A stretch of 64,000 bases of DNA, taken from contig OX422211.1 of the NCBI GenBank assembly GCA_949130495.1, positions 539,340,872 through 539,404,871 of the forward strand, written 5' to 3'. Under the pieces are notes generated by a model. The model searched no databases, was not told where the DNA came from, and was given only the letters and a program-made list of their open reading frames with translations. Positions within the stretch are counted from its first letter, which is position 1. Every line of letters starts with the position of its first letter. The stretch comes from Sambucus nigra (lineage: Eukaryota > Streptophyta > Magnoliopsida > Dipsacales > Adoxaceae). A program made the position numbers and the translations under genes. Positions 46,536 through 57,296 of the stretch are shown piece after piece.

Positions 46536-48771
46536 TTAAAGCCTCCAAATAGAATCTCCTAACCCACATAGATGTAACGTGATGCTCATGGGTTTTGGTG
46601 ACCCTACTCTATCCTTAGACTTCCTACGACCATTCCTAAGGTGGAAACAAAACTTCCTAAGGTGAACTTTCCTACCAAAATGTGTGCAAGTAAAAACACG
46701 GTGGGGTGGGTTACCTAAGGAATGACCTCTCCTAACGTTCATAGTTGATCCTCTAAAAAATTTGTCCTCAGATGTGTTAGCAGAATCATCTTTAGTATTG
46801 AAGCCAATACCATCATCTTTGATTTGGACGGTGCCTAAAATTCTAACCACGACCTAGCTTCCAAATTAAATTTGATACGACTTGAATCTCTCAATCTCTC
46901 ATTTAACTTAATAATCCTCGAATAGAGTAAACTATGAGACTCCTCAACCTATAGAAGACCTTTTGTTCATGAACTCAGTCAAACTACGAAGACTATCACG
47001 CTCGCCCTCAATGTATTTTATCCTCTCTCGAAGAGATCTCTCACGTTCCCTAAGATCCTTAATCAAAACACTATCATCATTACCTACGAAACGTTACTTC
47101 AACCTAGCCTCCAACTTCAAGTTACTTAATCCTCATAACTTCAGCATAAATCTCTCGAAAGGCAATTTGAAGCTCACTCTTGTCTTCCTTTTCTTCGTCT
47201 TCACTCTCTTCTCCATTTGCACGACCATATCGCTCTTGGGACTGACAAACAATGGCCTCAAAAGTGTCATGTTTAGAAATATCTTCATGATAAGATTTAT
47301 CATCAATGCTCACATGACGAACCACGGACACACAGTAGTTGGGTTCAGTGGGGGAATCTGCTCCCTCTACCGTATCACTGTTTCTAAGGGTGGAAGTAAA
47401 TGAAATTGATTTCTTACCCTCTTTCCTTAGTTTAGGGGAGGTGGAGGAGTGCTTAGAAACCACAAAGGAGACTTCATATGGGATTTTTATGGTAATTATG
47501 GCGTGGTTACAAATATGGGGGCAGAGATCATCGCTTTGAAGCAAGGATTATAGTATTATAAGGATCTAAGGGTATATTGCCTTATTATTTCAAGTGACTC
47601 CCTAATTTTATTGGACATTTTGAATAATAGAGATAATTTCCCCCAGAATATTAGAAGGCCAGTTCAAGTAATTAGAAGACTGTTGTAGGTATAGTCTTGT
47701 TCAATCATTCATACTCCTAGAGAACGAAATAAATTAGTTGATTTCTTGGCAAAAACAGGTAGGATAAAATGTAAATCTTGATTCTCATATAATATCACGG
47801 AGTTCCCTAAGGATGTGAAGGGCCTGCTTATAGTGAACAAGTGGGGAATGCCTAATTTCATCAATGAATAAGAGTATATGGTGTAAGGTTTATTATCTTG
47901 GTGTTTTAAAGTTAGTTGCGATATATGCCTCCCCCTATTACTTTATAAGGGCTTTATTCTATAAAGAGCGTCATTTACTTTTGGGTTGTAAGTTTTTTCT
48001 CAGTTCAGTCTCTCATGTAAGCCATCTATAAGAGGCATTGTCTTCTAGAATGAGATAAATAAAATTTTTAATTAAAAAAAAGATGCCTTATTTCCATAAC
48101 CCTCACAACTAAAACCTATCTCCGAATTATCCCTCTTTTAATTCACTATGGTTCTTAAGGAAACGATTAGCTTTGCGACCAATATGTTTATCAATTTTTT
48201 TAGCATCTTTCAATTTCTTTTTAAACTCGAGAAATTTATTGAATCTCTTAGCCATAATAGCCATATCTTCGGGATCGATGCTCCAATCATAATTCGAAAT
48301 AGGTGTTACCTCCTTTCGGGCTTTCAAAGCAATGTCCTTTTCTTTCTTCATCACTTCCTTAGAGGTAGACATGTCAAGATCATAAGTTTGTAAATCACCT
48401 ACAAGCTCTTCAAGTTTCGTAGACTCTAAAATGCCTAAAGAATTTAATATTGTCACTTTGGGATTAAATCGGTCGGGTAGTGACCTTAAAACTTTCTTTA
48501 CGATGTGGTTATTGGGAATCTACTCTCGCAAATTAAAAAACGAGTTAACAATATCGGACAATCTCACGTATAACTCATCAAACGTCTCACTCTCAAGCAT
48601 ACTAATGGTCTCGAATTCAATGGTGAGGTTTTAGAGTTTGCAAGCCTTAACAGTATTAGTTCCCTCATGGGTGAGTTGGAGAACATCATACGCCTCTTCA
48701 TATGTCTCATAAATCATTATGCGTCGAAAGGCCTCAATAGTAATAAAACCAAGCAAAACATTTAAACCTTT
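46536..48771 (-). pseudogene. gag: SIRE-type gag, main part, broken (element B)
   Basis: Gag is the nucleocapsid protein. From 48771 the minus strand gives YETYEEAYDVLQLTHEGT, then ETFDELYVRLSDIVNSFF, HIVKKVLRSLP, LVGDLQTYDLDM and MAIMAKRFNKFLEFKKK, the standard order of the UBN2-type copia gag. A first zinc knuckle is degenerate (FSCEGYGNKAS) and is cut there by a LINE. Beyond the LINE, an acidic coiled region (ESEDEEKEDKSELQIAF, 47200 area) and a second knuckle-like region (CTHFGRKVHLRKFC, near 46680) follow. Stops and frameshifts occur throughout. Two knuckle regions and the long acidic spacer fit the SIRE/Maximus group. Confidence 0.8.
47443..48081 (+). mobile_element. LINE 3' end with RNase H-like domain and poly(A)
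   Basis: A plus-strand segment within the minus-strand gag. It encodes GGVLRNHKGDFIWDF, NMGAEIIALKQGL, SSDSLILLDILNN and HTPRERNKLVDFLAKTG, with stops. These are landmarks of the RNase H-like (RVT_3) domain at the C-terminus of plant L1-type LINEs. About 290 bp of 3' untranslated region follow, ending in an A-rich tail at 48081. Typical 5'-truncated insertion. The left limit is set where gag homology stops, and I could not find a clear target duplication. Confidence 0.72.
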
Positions 48772-48849
48772 TGAGAGTGCGTAATTCTCTATTGGTTTAA
48801 ACCTATTTAATTAGATGTCAACCCACAAACAAATTTTAATTCTTATTAA

Positions 48850-49300
48850 CCATATAGTGGTTAATAAGAATAAATGCTTATTCTGATGTACTTATTTATT
48901 TATTTGGAAACAATTATAAGGTCATAAGCCCAAGATTTTTACTTTGTGTTGGTTGAGACTTGTTTTACTCTGGTTGGATTTATTATTTTATTGGTGGTGG
49001 TTTTGATCTTTTTATTCATTATGGATGTATTCGTGACATTTAAAACTTGGGCCTAAATTATGATTATGTTACATTCGCATTTGTCCTAAGGATGGTATTA
49101 AATGACAAGTAATCCTTATCTTCTCTTCGGCGTATCGTGCCTACCCAGCCTTTACGTGAGAAAATAGGTGTTGTTACAGTTGGTATCAGAGAACGGTTCA
49201 AGTGTCCATAGGATCTGTGTTTGCGCTTATTGCGTTCTTGGATAAATAGAGCCTATACTTTGGATTCATTGTATTCTTCTTTGTTTTCTTTCAGATGGAA
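48850..49300 (+). mobile_element. Gypsy-like LTR end with primer site, fragment
   Basis: A plus-strand LTR-like end GGTGTTGTTACA (to 49178) is followed by GTTGGTATCAGAGAAC (primer-site-like) and then a leader with TTGTTTTCTTTCAGATGG (about 49280-49296), as in Tekay-type leaders. The left limit is unknown. Another LTR-like start, TGTAGACACCCCAAAC, begins at 49394. Confidence 0.45.
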
Positions 49301-49716
49301 GCATAATTGACCTCAATACTCTTCTCCAACATCGATGAGGTGTCAATTTTTTGACGATCTTCACTTGTTCCAAGATTTCCCGTCAAGGAGATCTGTAGAC
49401 ACCCCAAACAAGGACCACCTCCCTAAGCACCTCCTTAGGTCCCTAACACTCATACCCTCAACATAAACCCTAGGTCATGCAACTATGTGATTCAAATCAA
49501 GCATGTAAAGAAATCACAATTTCAGAAAAAATTCCCCAAGGGGTAAAATCTTTTATTTCGCTGTATGTTTCAAATAGAAACTTACAGGTACAATAGAGAA
49601 ATGCAACCTAATGAATCTCCTATAGGTGATCTATGTCTACCACAACAATAGTTCCCACGAGAATAACAAATATCGCAATCTTCCTTTGACAATGATTCTA
49701 GCAAGAATCACAAGAG

Positions 49717-52474
49717 TGTGACACCCCGCTCACCAAAATATAGGGTGGCCACCCCGATACTCCAATATAACAGGAATCATGGATGGAATCATTCTCAGCA
49801 TCGCAACAATATAATAAGTATACGGGATAACCATCTAATATTTCAGAAAACGGGTTACCAAACATTTTATTTTATTATAATTTAAGAAAAGAATTTAAAC
49901 AACCTAACTTTGAAGAGAAAGTGGAAACCCCAAAGACTTATATTACATCCACAACAATTATACAATAAGGTAATCGAATATGATGTCGGTCAACAGTCTC
50001 TTACAATAATATTCAACAAGTAGAGTAAGTTACATAATACATTACAATAAGTAAATACAATAGCTTGGGCCACACGCCCGAGAAAATGACCCGATCATAA
50101 CTAGAGTACAAAAATGATGGCATCTATAACAACATATCCCGTAATATCCGCAAAGTATCACGGCTCCCCAAAAACACCGGAATAGGAAAAGCAATACGGG
50201 CATCCTTGCGGTGGAGCACCTGAGCAAATGCAGGATTCATGCACGATAAGAAATATGAACGGGTCAGGTCCCGGTTTTATATGATCACCAGATGAATAAA
50301 AAGTATGACAGTTATAAACAGTTAATCATGAATAATAAAGACGAGGTTCTAACAACATAATCTCAAAACATAAACTAAGACAATTTAAATGATTATAAAT
50401 TTAATTTAGTTATGCAATAGAATGTTAATAAACATCATTAATTAAAAGCCTCCATCATTTTTCACCATTTCATTTCATCTTTCCATTCCTTATTAGGAAT
50501 ATAATTACAGTCATATGCTCTTTGAGGCATTCCATTCCTTATCAGGAATATAATCACTGTTATATGGTCTTTGTGGCATTTATCATACATCAAGTCCCAG
50601 TTGATTAAGAATTGTTATATTCATATACATATAACAATTCTAAGACCGTCCCTCCCGGTTTCCCCACTGAACGCGCCCCTAAATGACTATCATCTTCCAG
50701 GGCCTATAAACCAAGACAACCTGGACACCTATAGCAATGTCGGGAAGTGGCCATATGCCTGCAGGAGAGTCATAACCACACCCGAAATTACGTCAGCATC
50801 GCAGAAAACATACATAATAACCGATCATATGGACGAGGACTATAGTCTCCCTGCATTCAATAGTCAAGGGACATCACCTCATGCGCGTACTTCCCCTATG
50901 ATAGCATTTAGATAGGTGTGTTTAAGTAAATTATCATTTACCATATTCATGATTAAGTAAATTATCATTTACTATAATCATTACCATTTCCATTTCATTT
51001 TCAATTGCCATGTGCATGTTCATTTAATGGATATATCCCATTTTATCCGGAGCCATATGTAAATCATATCATCATTACAACCTCAATGAATGAATAATTT
51101 GTCGACTCATTCTCCAAACATTTTAGGGTATTATTATAACCCACCATGACTAACATACCTAAATTGAGCTTCTAATGTCTCCTAATATGACATTACAACT
51201 CATAGTTTCATAATAGTTAACTAAAATAAAAGAATGCCCTCACATCAATTTGTATACCCCCTGAATAACTCCCACATAACCCATTTCTAATGTAGGGTAG
51301 TTAACTAACTCATCTAGGGCTCTAAGAATATAAGTTTACTTCATACAAGAAGGTTCATAAGTCCTAAACTTAAAAGAAAAGGATCATAATTGAGTTGGAA
51401 AAATAACTCAAAACAACAAGGTTCTCGGTTCGATTCACCCTATGGCCGAATCAATTTTTCCCATGAAGCGAATCGATTAACCCAAAAGCGAATCGATTAG
51501 GAGGATAAATTCCTGTTTCTGCCTTGGCCGAATCGATTCGACCTTAACCCGAATCGATTCGGGCTTGCAAACCTGTAACTTGACCCCTAAGAGAATCGAT
51601 TCGCCCTAGGGCTAAATCGATTCTCCCCTGCGATTTGGCCCAAGATGGGGCTACGGGTAATGGACCCTCGTTTTCCCCAGAACTCAAATCTCTTCCATTT
51701 TTACACACATCCATCAACATTTATCTACCCAAAATCATCCTACATGATTATCAACTACCATAATCCACAATTTCATCCATAAACCATGATTAGGGTTCAA
51801 ACCCCATAAAATCCATATTTGTTCCATTAATGCTTATACACAACTATCACACAATTTACTCATCTTAAACCATATACTAGCAAGTAGAAAACTTGCCTCA
51901 AGGTAGAAATCTCAGATTTCTTTGTGGTAGCAACAATCCCAAATCTTCAATCTTCAATCTCTCTCTTTTCTCCACAAGTTATCTTCTTCTCTCTTTCTCT
52001 CTAGGTTAATAAATGCACTTAAGAGAAATAAATGAGGTGCAAGACTAAATCGTGTCATTAGTCTAAAATTACCAACTTAAATGGTTAATACCACATTAAA
52101 ATGATTTTTAACTACACATTTAAGTTAAAGCCAGTCAAAAGTGACCGAAACATGAAAATACAATATGGCACTTATTTTGACTATCTCGCACATTTCGGGA
52201 CTAACTACGCCCTCTAAATTGGCATCCGACAATTTTATAAATCATTTCAAGTTCCGGTTTCATTTAAACCGTAAGTATCATTTTGAAGCATATGCCACTA
52301 TAAAACGCAACATGATGATATTTACATTCACATACAGTAAATATGTAACAATCTTAGTAAATATGTTCCATTAACTCATTTAATTCATATTTACTCCATC
52401 ATCCGTATTTTATATAATTACTTCATGCAGTAAATTAATATAAAATAAGTTTCTAAAAAGCGAGGGTTGTTACA
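49717..52474 (-). mobile_element. Chromovirus A 3' LTR
   Basis: 2758 bp, starting TGTGACACCCCGCTCACC and ending GAGGGTTGTTACA on the plus strand. It is close to its partner at 57297-60053 with scattered substitutions and few indels. It holds a palindrome cluster at about 51421-51640 (exact CGAATCGATTCG near 51529 and 51550) and a CT-rich stretch at 51958-52012. Frames inside, including a 114-codon one present in both LTRs, have no recognised domain. Confidence 0.95.
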
Positions 52475-52487
52475 TACTCTCCCCCTT
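52475..52487 (-). other. Polypurine tract (chromovirus A)
   Basis: The minus strand reads AAGGGGGAGAGTA directly before the 3' LTR start TGTAACAACCC. Confidence 0.9.
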
Positions 52488-52504
52488 ATGAGGGAATTTT
52501 GCCC

Positions 52505-53792
52505 TCAAAATTCAAGCGTACCTTGCAAGAAGAGATGAGGATACTTTTCCCGCATGTCATCCTCACGCTCCCACATCGATTCCTTGGTGTTGTGATGACT
52601 CCATCGGACTCGCACCAAGGACACCACTCAAAACCTCAACCTATGCTCCCCATGCTCTAAGATATTAACCGGTTGTTCTTCATATGAAATATCAGGTTAC
52701 AAATTGATATCCTCAAAAGGAATATGCCAAAGGGCACCTTCACACCTCTTATACTTCTTCAAAGAGGAAACATGGAACACATCATGGATTTGTTGTAAGT
52801 GTTCCGGTAAGGCAAGTTGATACGCCACTGGACCTACCTTGGAAATAATAGGAAAAGGTCCAACATAACGCGGTGCAAGCTTTCCTTTCTTCCCGAATCG
52901 CTTTATACCTTTCATTGGTGACACTCGCACCAAGACTTGATCTCCAATTTCCAACTCCATATGCCCTTCTATTCGCATCGACATAACTCTTTTGATGGTC
53001 TTGAGCTAATAGAATGCGATTCCGGATGAGTTCAATCTTGGAGGAAGTATCTTGGATCATTTTCAATCCAAGAAACTTATTATCCCCCACCTCCAACCAA
53101 CAAGAAAGCGACCTACAAGGCCGACCATAAAGTGCTTCATAGGGTACCATTCCAATAGTGAATTGGTATGAATTGTTATAAGCAAATTCGACCAAAGGGA
53201 GATATTGTTCCCAACTACCTTTGAAATCAAGCATACACATTCGGAGCATATCCTCCAACATTTGGTTGGCTCTTTCTATCTTCCCATCTATTTGAGGGTG
53301 ATAAGAAGTACTCAATTTTAATTCGGTTCCCATAGCTTCTTGGAAACTTCGTCAAAAGTGAGAAACAAAAATCTTGTCTCTGTCGAAGACTATATTTATT
53401 GGCACCCTATGGAGTCTAACAACCTCCGTAATAAATAGCCGGGCATAACGAGCAGTATTGTAATCGGTGCGCACGGGTAGGAAGTGTGCTGACTTAGTCA
53501 AGCGATCGAAAATCACCCAAATAGAATCGTGACCACTTTGCGACATTGGCAAGCCCATGATGAAATCCATCGATATACTCTCCCAGTTCCACACCGATAT
53601 TTCCAACGGTTGCAACAAACCCGTCTGTCGCTGATGATCTATCTTGACCAATTGATAAGTAGTGCATTGGGCTACAAACACAGAAATATCCCGCTTCATG
53701 CCTGGCCACCAATACTGTCGGCGCATGTCTTGATAAATCTTATCCCCACCAGGATGCACTGAAAACTTAGACCCATGAGATTCTGCCATCAC
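52505..53792 (-). pseudogene. Integrase and chromodomain, broken (chromovirus A)
   Basis: Integrase inserts element DNA; a C-terminal chromodomain in this lineage is thought to steer insertion to heterochromatin. The N-terminal region has [20 protein letters not shown] and CTTYQ, where the second zinc Cys (usual CxxC) is Tyr. The core has SMDFIMGLP (first Asp), FDRDKIF (second Asp) and GKIERANQ (Glu). After a frameshift near 52985 comes the GPY/F-like module (RYVGPFPIISKVG). The chromodomain-like end has LVRVRWSHH, SMWEREDDM and EKYPHLF, ending at 52505. Stops interrupt the C-terminal part at 52697 and 52628, and another stop lies near 53352. Confidence 0.9.
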
Positions 53793-55974
53793 GGCTCATC
53801 TCAAATCCCCTTCGTTCGGGACAATGAGTCTCCCATGGAAATGTAATCCACCCTCCGAACTTATCGAGTAGGATTTTTCTCCCTCGGTCAATAATTGGCT
53901 TATGGTCCTGACAACCTTTGTCCCTTCCTTGAGCTTCTACAAACCTTGCCACAATAGTAGGCGTAACGGTCATCATTGACAAGAATGCCCTAGCAACCGC
54001 GTCCTCCTGACTATGCTCCTTCCATTTGGCTTTCCATACCTCCGCTAACTCCCCCTCGAACTTTTTACTCAAAGCATCCACCACCACATTCGCCCTGCCT
54101 GGGTGATAGTGGATGTCAAATTGATAGTCTTTCACAAACTCCAACCACCGATGTTGTTGCATATTTAAATCTTTCTGTGAAAATAAATATTGCAGCGATT
54201 TATGGTCCGTGAAAAGACTAAATTTCTCCCCTAGGAGATAATGCCTCCAAACATTCAAGGCAAAGACAACTGCGGCAAGTTCCAAGTCATGCACTAGATA
54301 ATTCCTTTCATGGGGATTTAGCTTGCGAGAAGCATAAGCAATATCCCGTCGCTCTTATTGCGGTACACCTCCCAATCCTCATAGAGATGCATCGGTAAAG
54401 ACTAAATATTCTAATCCCGGCCTTGGTAATGCAAGGACTGGAGCATAAGTCAACCTATCCTTGAGCTCGTCAAAATCCAACTGACAGGAATTATCCCATA
54501 TAAACCTCACCCCTTTCCGGGTTAAATTTATCAAAGGGCTAGTAATTTTAGAAAAAACCTTGATAAATCGATGATAATAACCCGCCAAACCCAGAAAACT
54601 ATGAATCTCGGTAGGTGTCATGGGCTGACCCCACTCCTTCACCGCAACCACTTTACTTGGGTCTACCGAAATACCCTGGGCTATCATAATATGACCCAGA
54701 AAATGTACTTCCTGCAACCAAAAACCGCACTTTTCAAACTTGGCATACAGTTGGTGATCCCTCAACCTCTGCAGAACCAATCTTAAGTGGGTAGCATGAT
54801 CGGACTCTATTCGTGAGTACACTAGTATGTTATCAATGAACGCGATAACAAACTGGTCCAGGAAGTCTCGAAATACTCTATTCATAAGGTCCATAAAAAT
54901 GGTGGGAGCATTGGTTAGTCCAAAGGGCATAACCAAAAATTCATAGGACCCATATCTCGTTAGGAATGCAGTCTTGGACACATCTTGTTCTCGTATCCGC
55001 AATTGGTGATACCCCATCCTTAAATCTATCTTAGAGAAGTACGACGCTCCCATAAGTTGATCAAACAAATCATCAATCCGAGGCAATGGGTATTTGTTCC
55101 GGATGGTGACTTTATTCAATTCTCTGTAGTCAACACATAGCCGGAGAGAACCGTCCCTTTTCTTCACAAATAACACTGGAGCACCCCATGGCGATGTGCT
55201 TTGCCTAATAAACCCTGGCTCTAGAAAGTCCTGAATCTGATCCCTTAGCTTCCTCATCTCAACAGGAGCCATATGGTATGGAGCTCTCGCAATCAGCCGC
55301 GTTCCTGGCGCTAAATCAATTACAAATTCAATCTCCCTACTAGGGGGCAAACCCGGTATTTCCCAAAACACGTCTTGGAAATCTCTAACAACTGGAATAG
55401 AATCTATGGGAACAACTACATCTAGAAAAATCTCTTCCGCGATACAATACAAGTAAGTGTTAGTACCTCCTTCTGAACGAGGCATAACCACCAAAAACAT
55501 TTCTTTCCCCAGAATGGAAAAAACTATACTCTTCCCATAGCAATTAACTATCGTGTGATATTTCACTAGCCAATCCATACCCAAAATCACATCATACCCG
55601 ACCATATCCAGGACGAGTAAATCGGCCTGAAAGCATAAATTACCAAGATTTATTCCTATTTGTTTACAAACAAAGAAAATGAGTGAACCATCACCCATAG
55701 AAGATTCAACACTAGTGAAGGTACTCTCTGCAGATTTGATCAACTCTGTAGACTAAGCAAAACTTCTAGAAATAAACGAGTGTGTCGCACCCGTATCAAA
55801 TAACACACAACCCATATGCCCCTGAATAAGAAACTTAGCCTCAATAGCTAGCGGCGCGGGCGGAGCCGGAGGAAGCATATCCTCCTGAATGTGGTAAACA
55901 CAACCATACTGTAGCTGCCCTTATTGCGGAGTGACAATTAGATTAGTCACCTGAGGCGGTAGCTGAGCCTGTGG
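53767..55974 (-). pseudogene. pol: Protease, reverse transcriptase and RNase H, broken (chromovirus A)
   Basis: One frame with several stops. Protease: LFDTGATHSFIS with DTGA at 55786-55797, and a TAG at 55753. Reverse transcriptase: [40 protein letters not shown]. The catalytic motif reads FIDN instead of FIDD (near 54835), so the second Asp is lost. It ends YLVFTDASL, where a stop (54379) and a TAA about 24 bp further fall at the start of RNase H. RNase H continues with [29 protein letters not shown] and [16 protein letters not shown] frameshift precedes integrase (near 53780). Confidence 0.93.
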
Positions 55975-57116
55975 CTACTGTAGAACCCTAGGAAGCTGTC
56001 CCCCAATTGACTGTGGACACTCCCTCTTGTAATGACCCGCCTCTCCGCATTGGAAGCATCGACCCGTCATATTCTCCTGATTTTGGCCCCGATTATTCCT
56101 AAACTGGGTAACACCTTGGCCTGGATGGCCTCTGCCCCCATGACCACCCGGACCTTTTTGTTGTTGTGGGGCACCCTGACTGTTCCTATTGTTATTGCCA
56201 CCAATGTTGAATCCACCAAAATGTTGCCGTTTAGATAAGTCCCCTTGCTGGGGATCCCTTTCTCGTTGCTTATTTCCCGAAGATTGGGACGAGGGTAATA
56301 CCCCTCCTCCTGTCCCATTGCCTTCGAGTTTTCCTGCCTGACCCATCATTGTACCCTTCTTTCTACCTTGAACAAACAACCGATGTTCTTGACAATGAAG
56401 CAATGCCACATTCATCACATCCCCAAAAGTCTGCAAAGCTGGATTACCCAACAAATGTTTTTGGATCCGCCAGTTCAAACCTCCCATGAACTTTGATATT
56501 TTCCTCTCTTCTGGAGTCACCTCATCCGATACAAAAATTACTAACCGGGTGAACTCCTCTTTGTATTCTGCAACTGACCATTCTCCATGTACCACATCTT
56601 GAAGCTTCCTTCTCATCTCTCTTTGAATCGCGGGAGGAAAGTACTTCCGGTCAAATAAAACCCAAAAATCATTAATTGTCATAGTATCTCTCTACTTCGG
56701 TGTAGTCATCGACTCCCACCAGTGCAGTGCAACTCCAACAAGCTTGAAGGTAACAAGGATTTATTTCTTCTCCTCGCTACACTCCACCATTCACAGATGG
56801 CGCTGCATATCCTTCTTCCACGATTATCTACTATGGCATCGGAACCTCCTTAGAATTCTGGGGGATGGCCCTTTCAAAAGGACTCTTTAACTCTCTCCCA
56901 CGGAGAAGGTCCAGTAGGAGCTTGTACATACTGATCCCGTTGTTGTTGAACTTGTGGCCATTGATGGGCCACGACGGTCATAGCTGCATTAACCACTTGG
57001 GCCAGAATGTTTGCAACCTCCGTAGCATTGATAGTCCCTTGTGGCGGCGGTGGAGGACCAACCTCCTCTTCTACAACTCTATATCTTCTAGCTGGGCGAC
57101 CCCTCTTAGGCGGCAT
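55975..57116 (-). pseudogene. gag: Gag, broken (chromovirus A)
   Basis: It starts MPPKRGRPARR at 57116, 167 bases after the primer site, as usual for this lineage. The first 80 codons end at a stop near 56874. The middle part, with VGVALHWWES just before 56700, is in another phase with stops. The capsid C-terminal half from 56682 has FDRKYFPPAIQ, YKEEFTRLV and FMGGLNWRIQ. A Gly/Gln/Asn-rich linker leads to one zinc knuckle, CFQCGEAGHYKREC (C-x2-C-x4-H-x4-C), near 56020-56060. It binds element RNA. Frame continuous with protease apart from a stop at 55975. Confidence 0.92.
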
Positions 57117-57282
57117 CTAAGATGAAGAAACAATAGAGTTAAAATACTATCTAAATAAATCTAATAGGCAGAAGATCACAAATATAGGCATCAAAATAGT
57201 CCTAACATTAAGCTCTAAATCAAACAACGCTACGGTAGAACGTGCTAAGTCCACATAGATCCTAAAGACTCCAGAACCTGAT

Positions 57283-57294
57283 GCTCTGATACCA
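57283..57294 (-). other. Primer binding site (chromovirus A)
   Basis: The minus strand reads TGGTATCAGAGC, complementary to the 3' end of plant initiator tRNA-Met, two bases after the 5' LTR. Confidence 0.93.
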
Positions 57295-57296
57295 TC

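Noticed and set aside
49181..49200. tRNA-like GGTTCAAGT next to TGGTATCAGAG
   Set aside because: No cloverleaf or anticodon arm can be drawn; it fits a primer binding site and leader.
50571..50915. 114-codon frame repeated at 58151-58495
   Set aside because: Both copies lie at the same place in the two LTRs of chromovirus A, antisense to the element, and have no recognisable domain. Conservation is explained by LTR identity.
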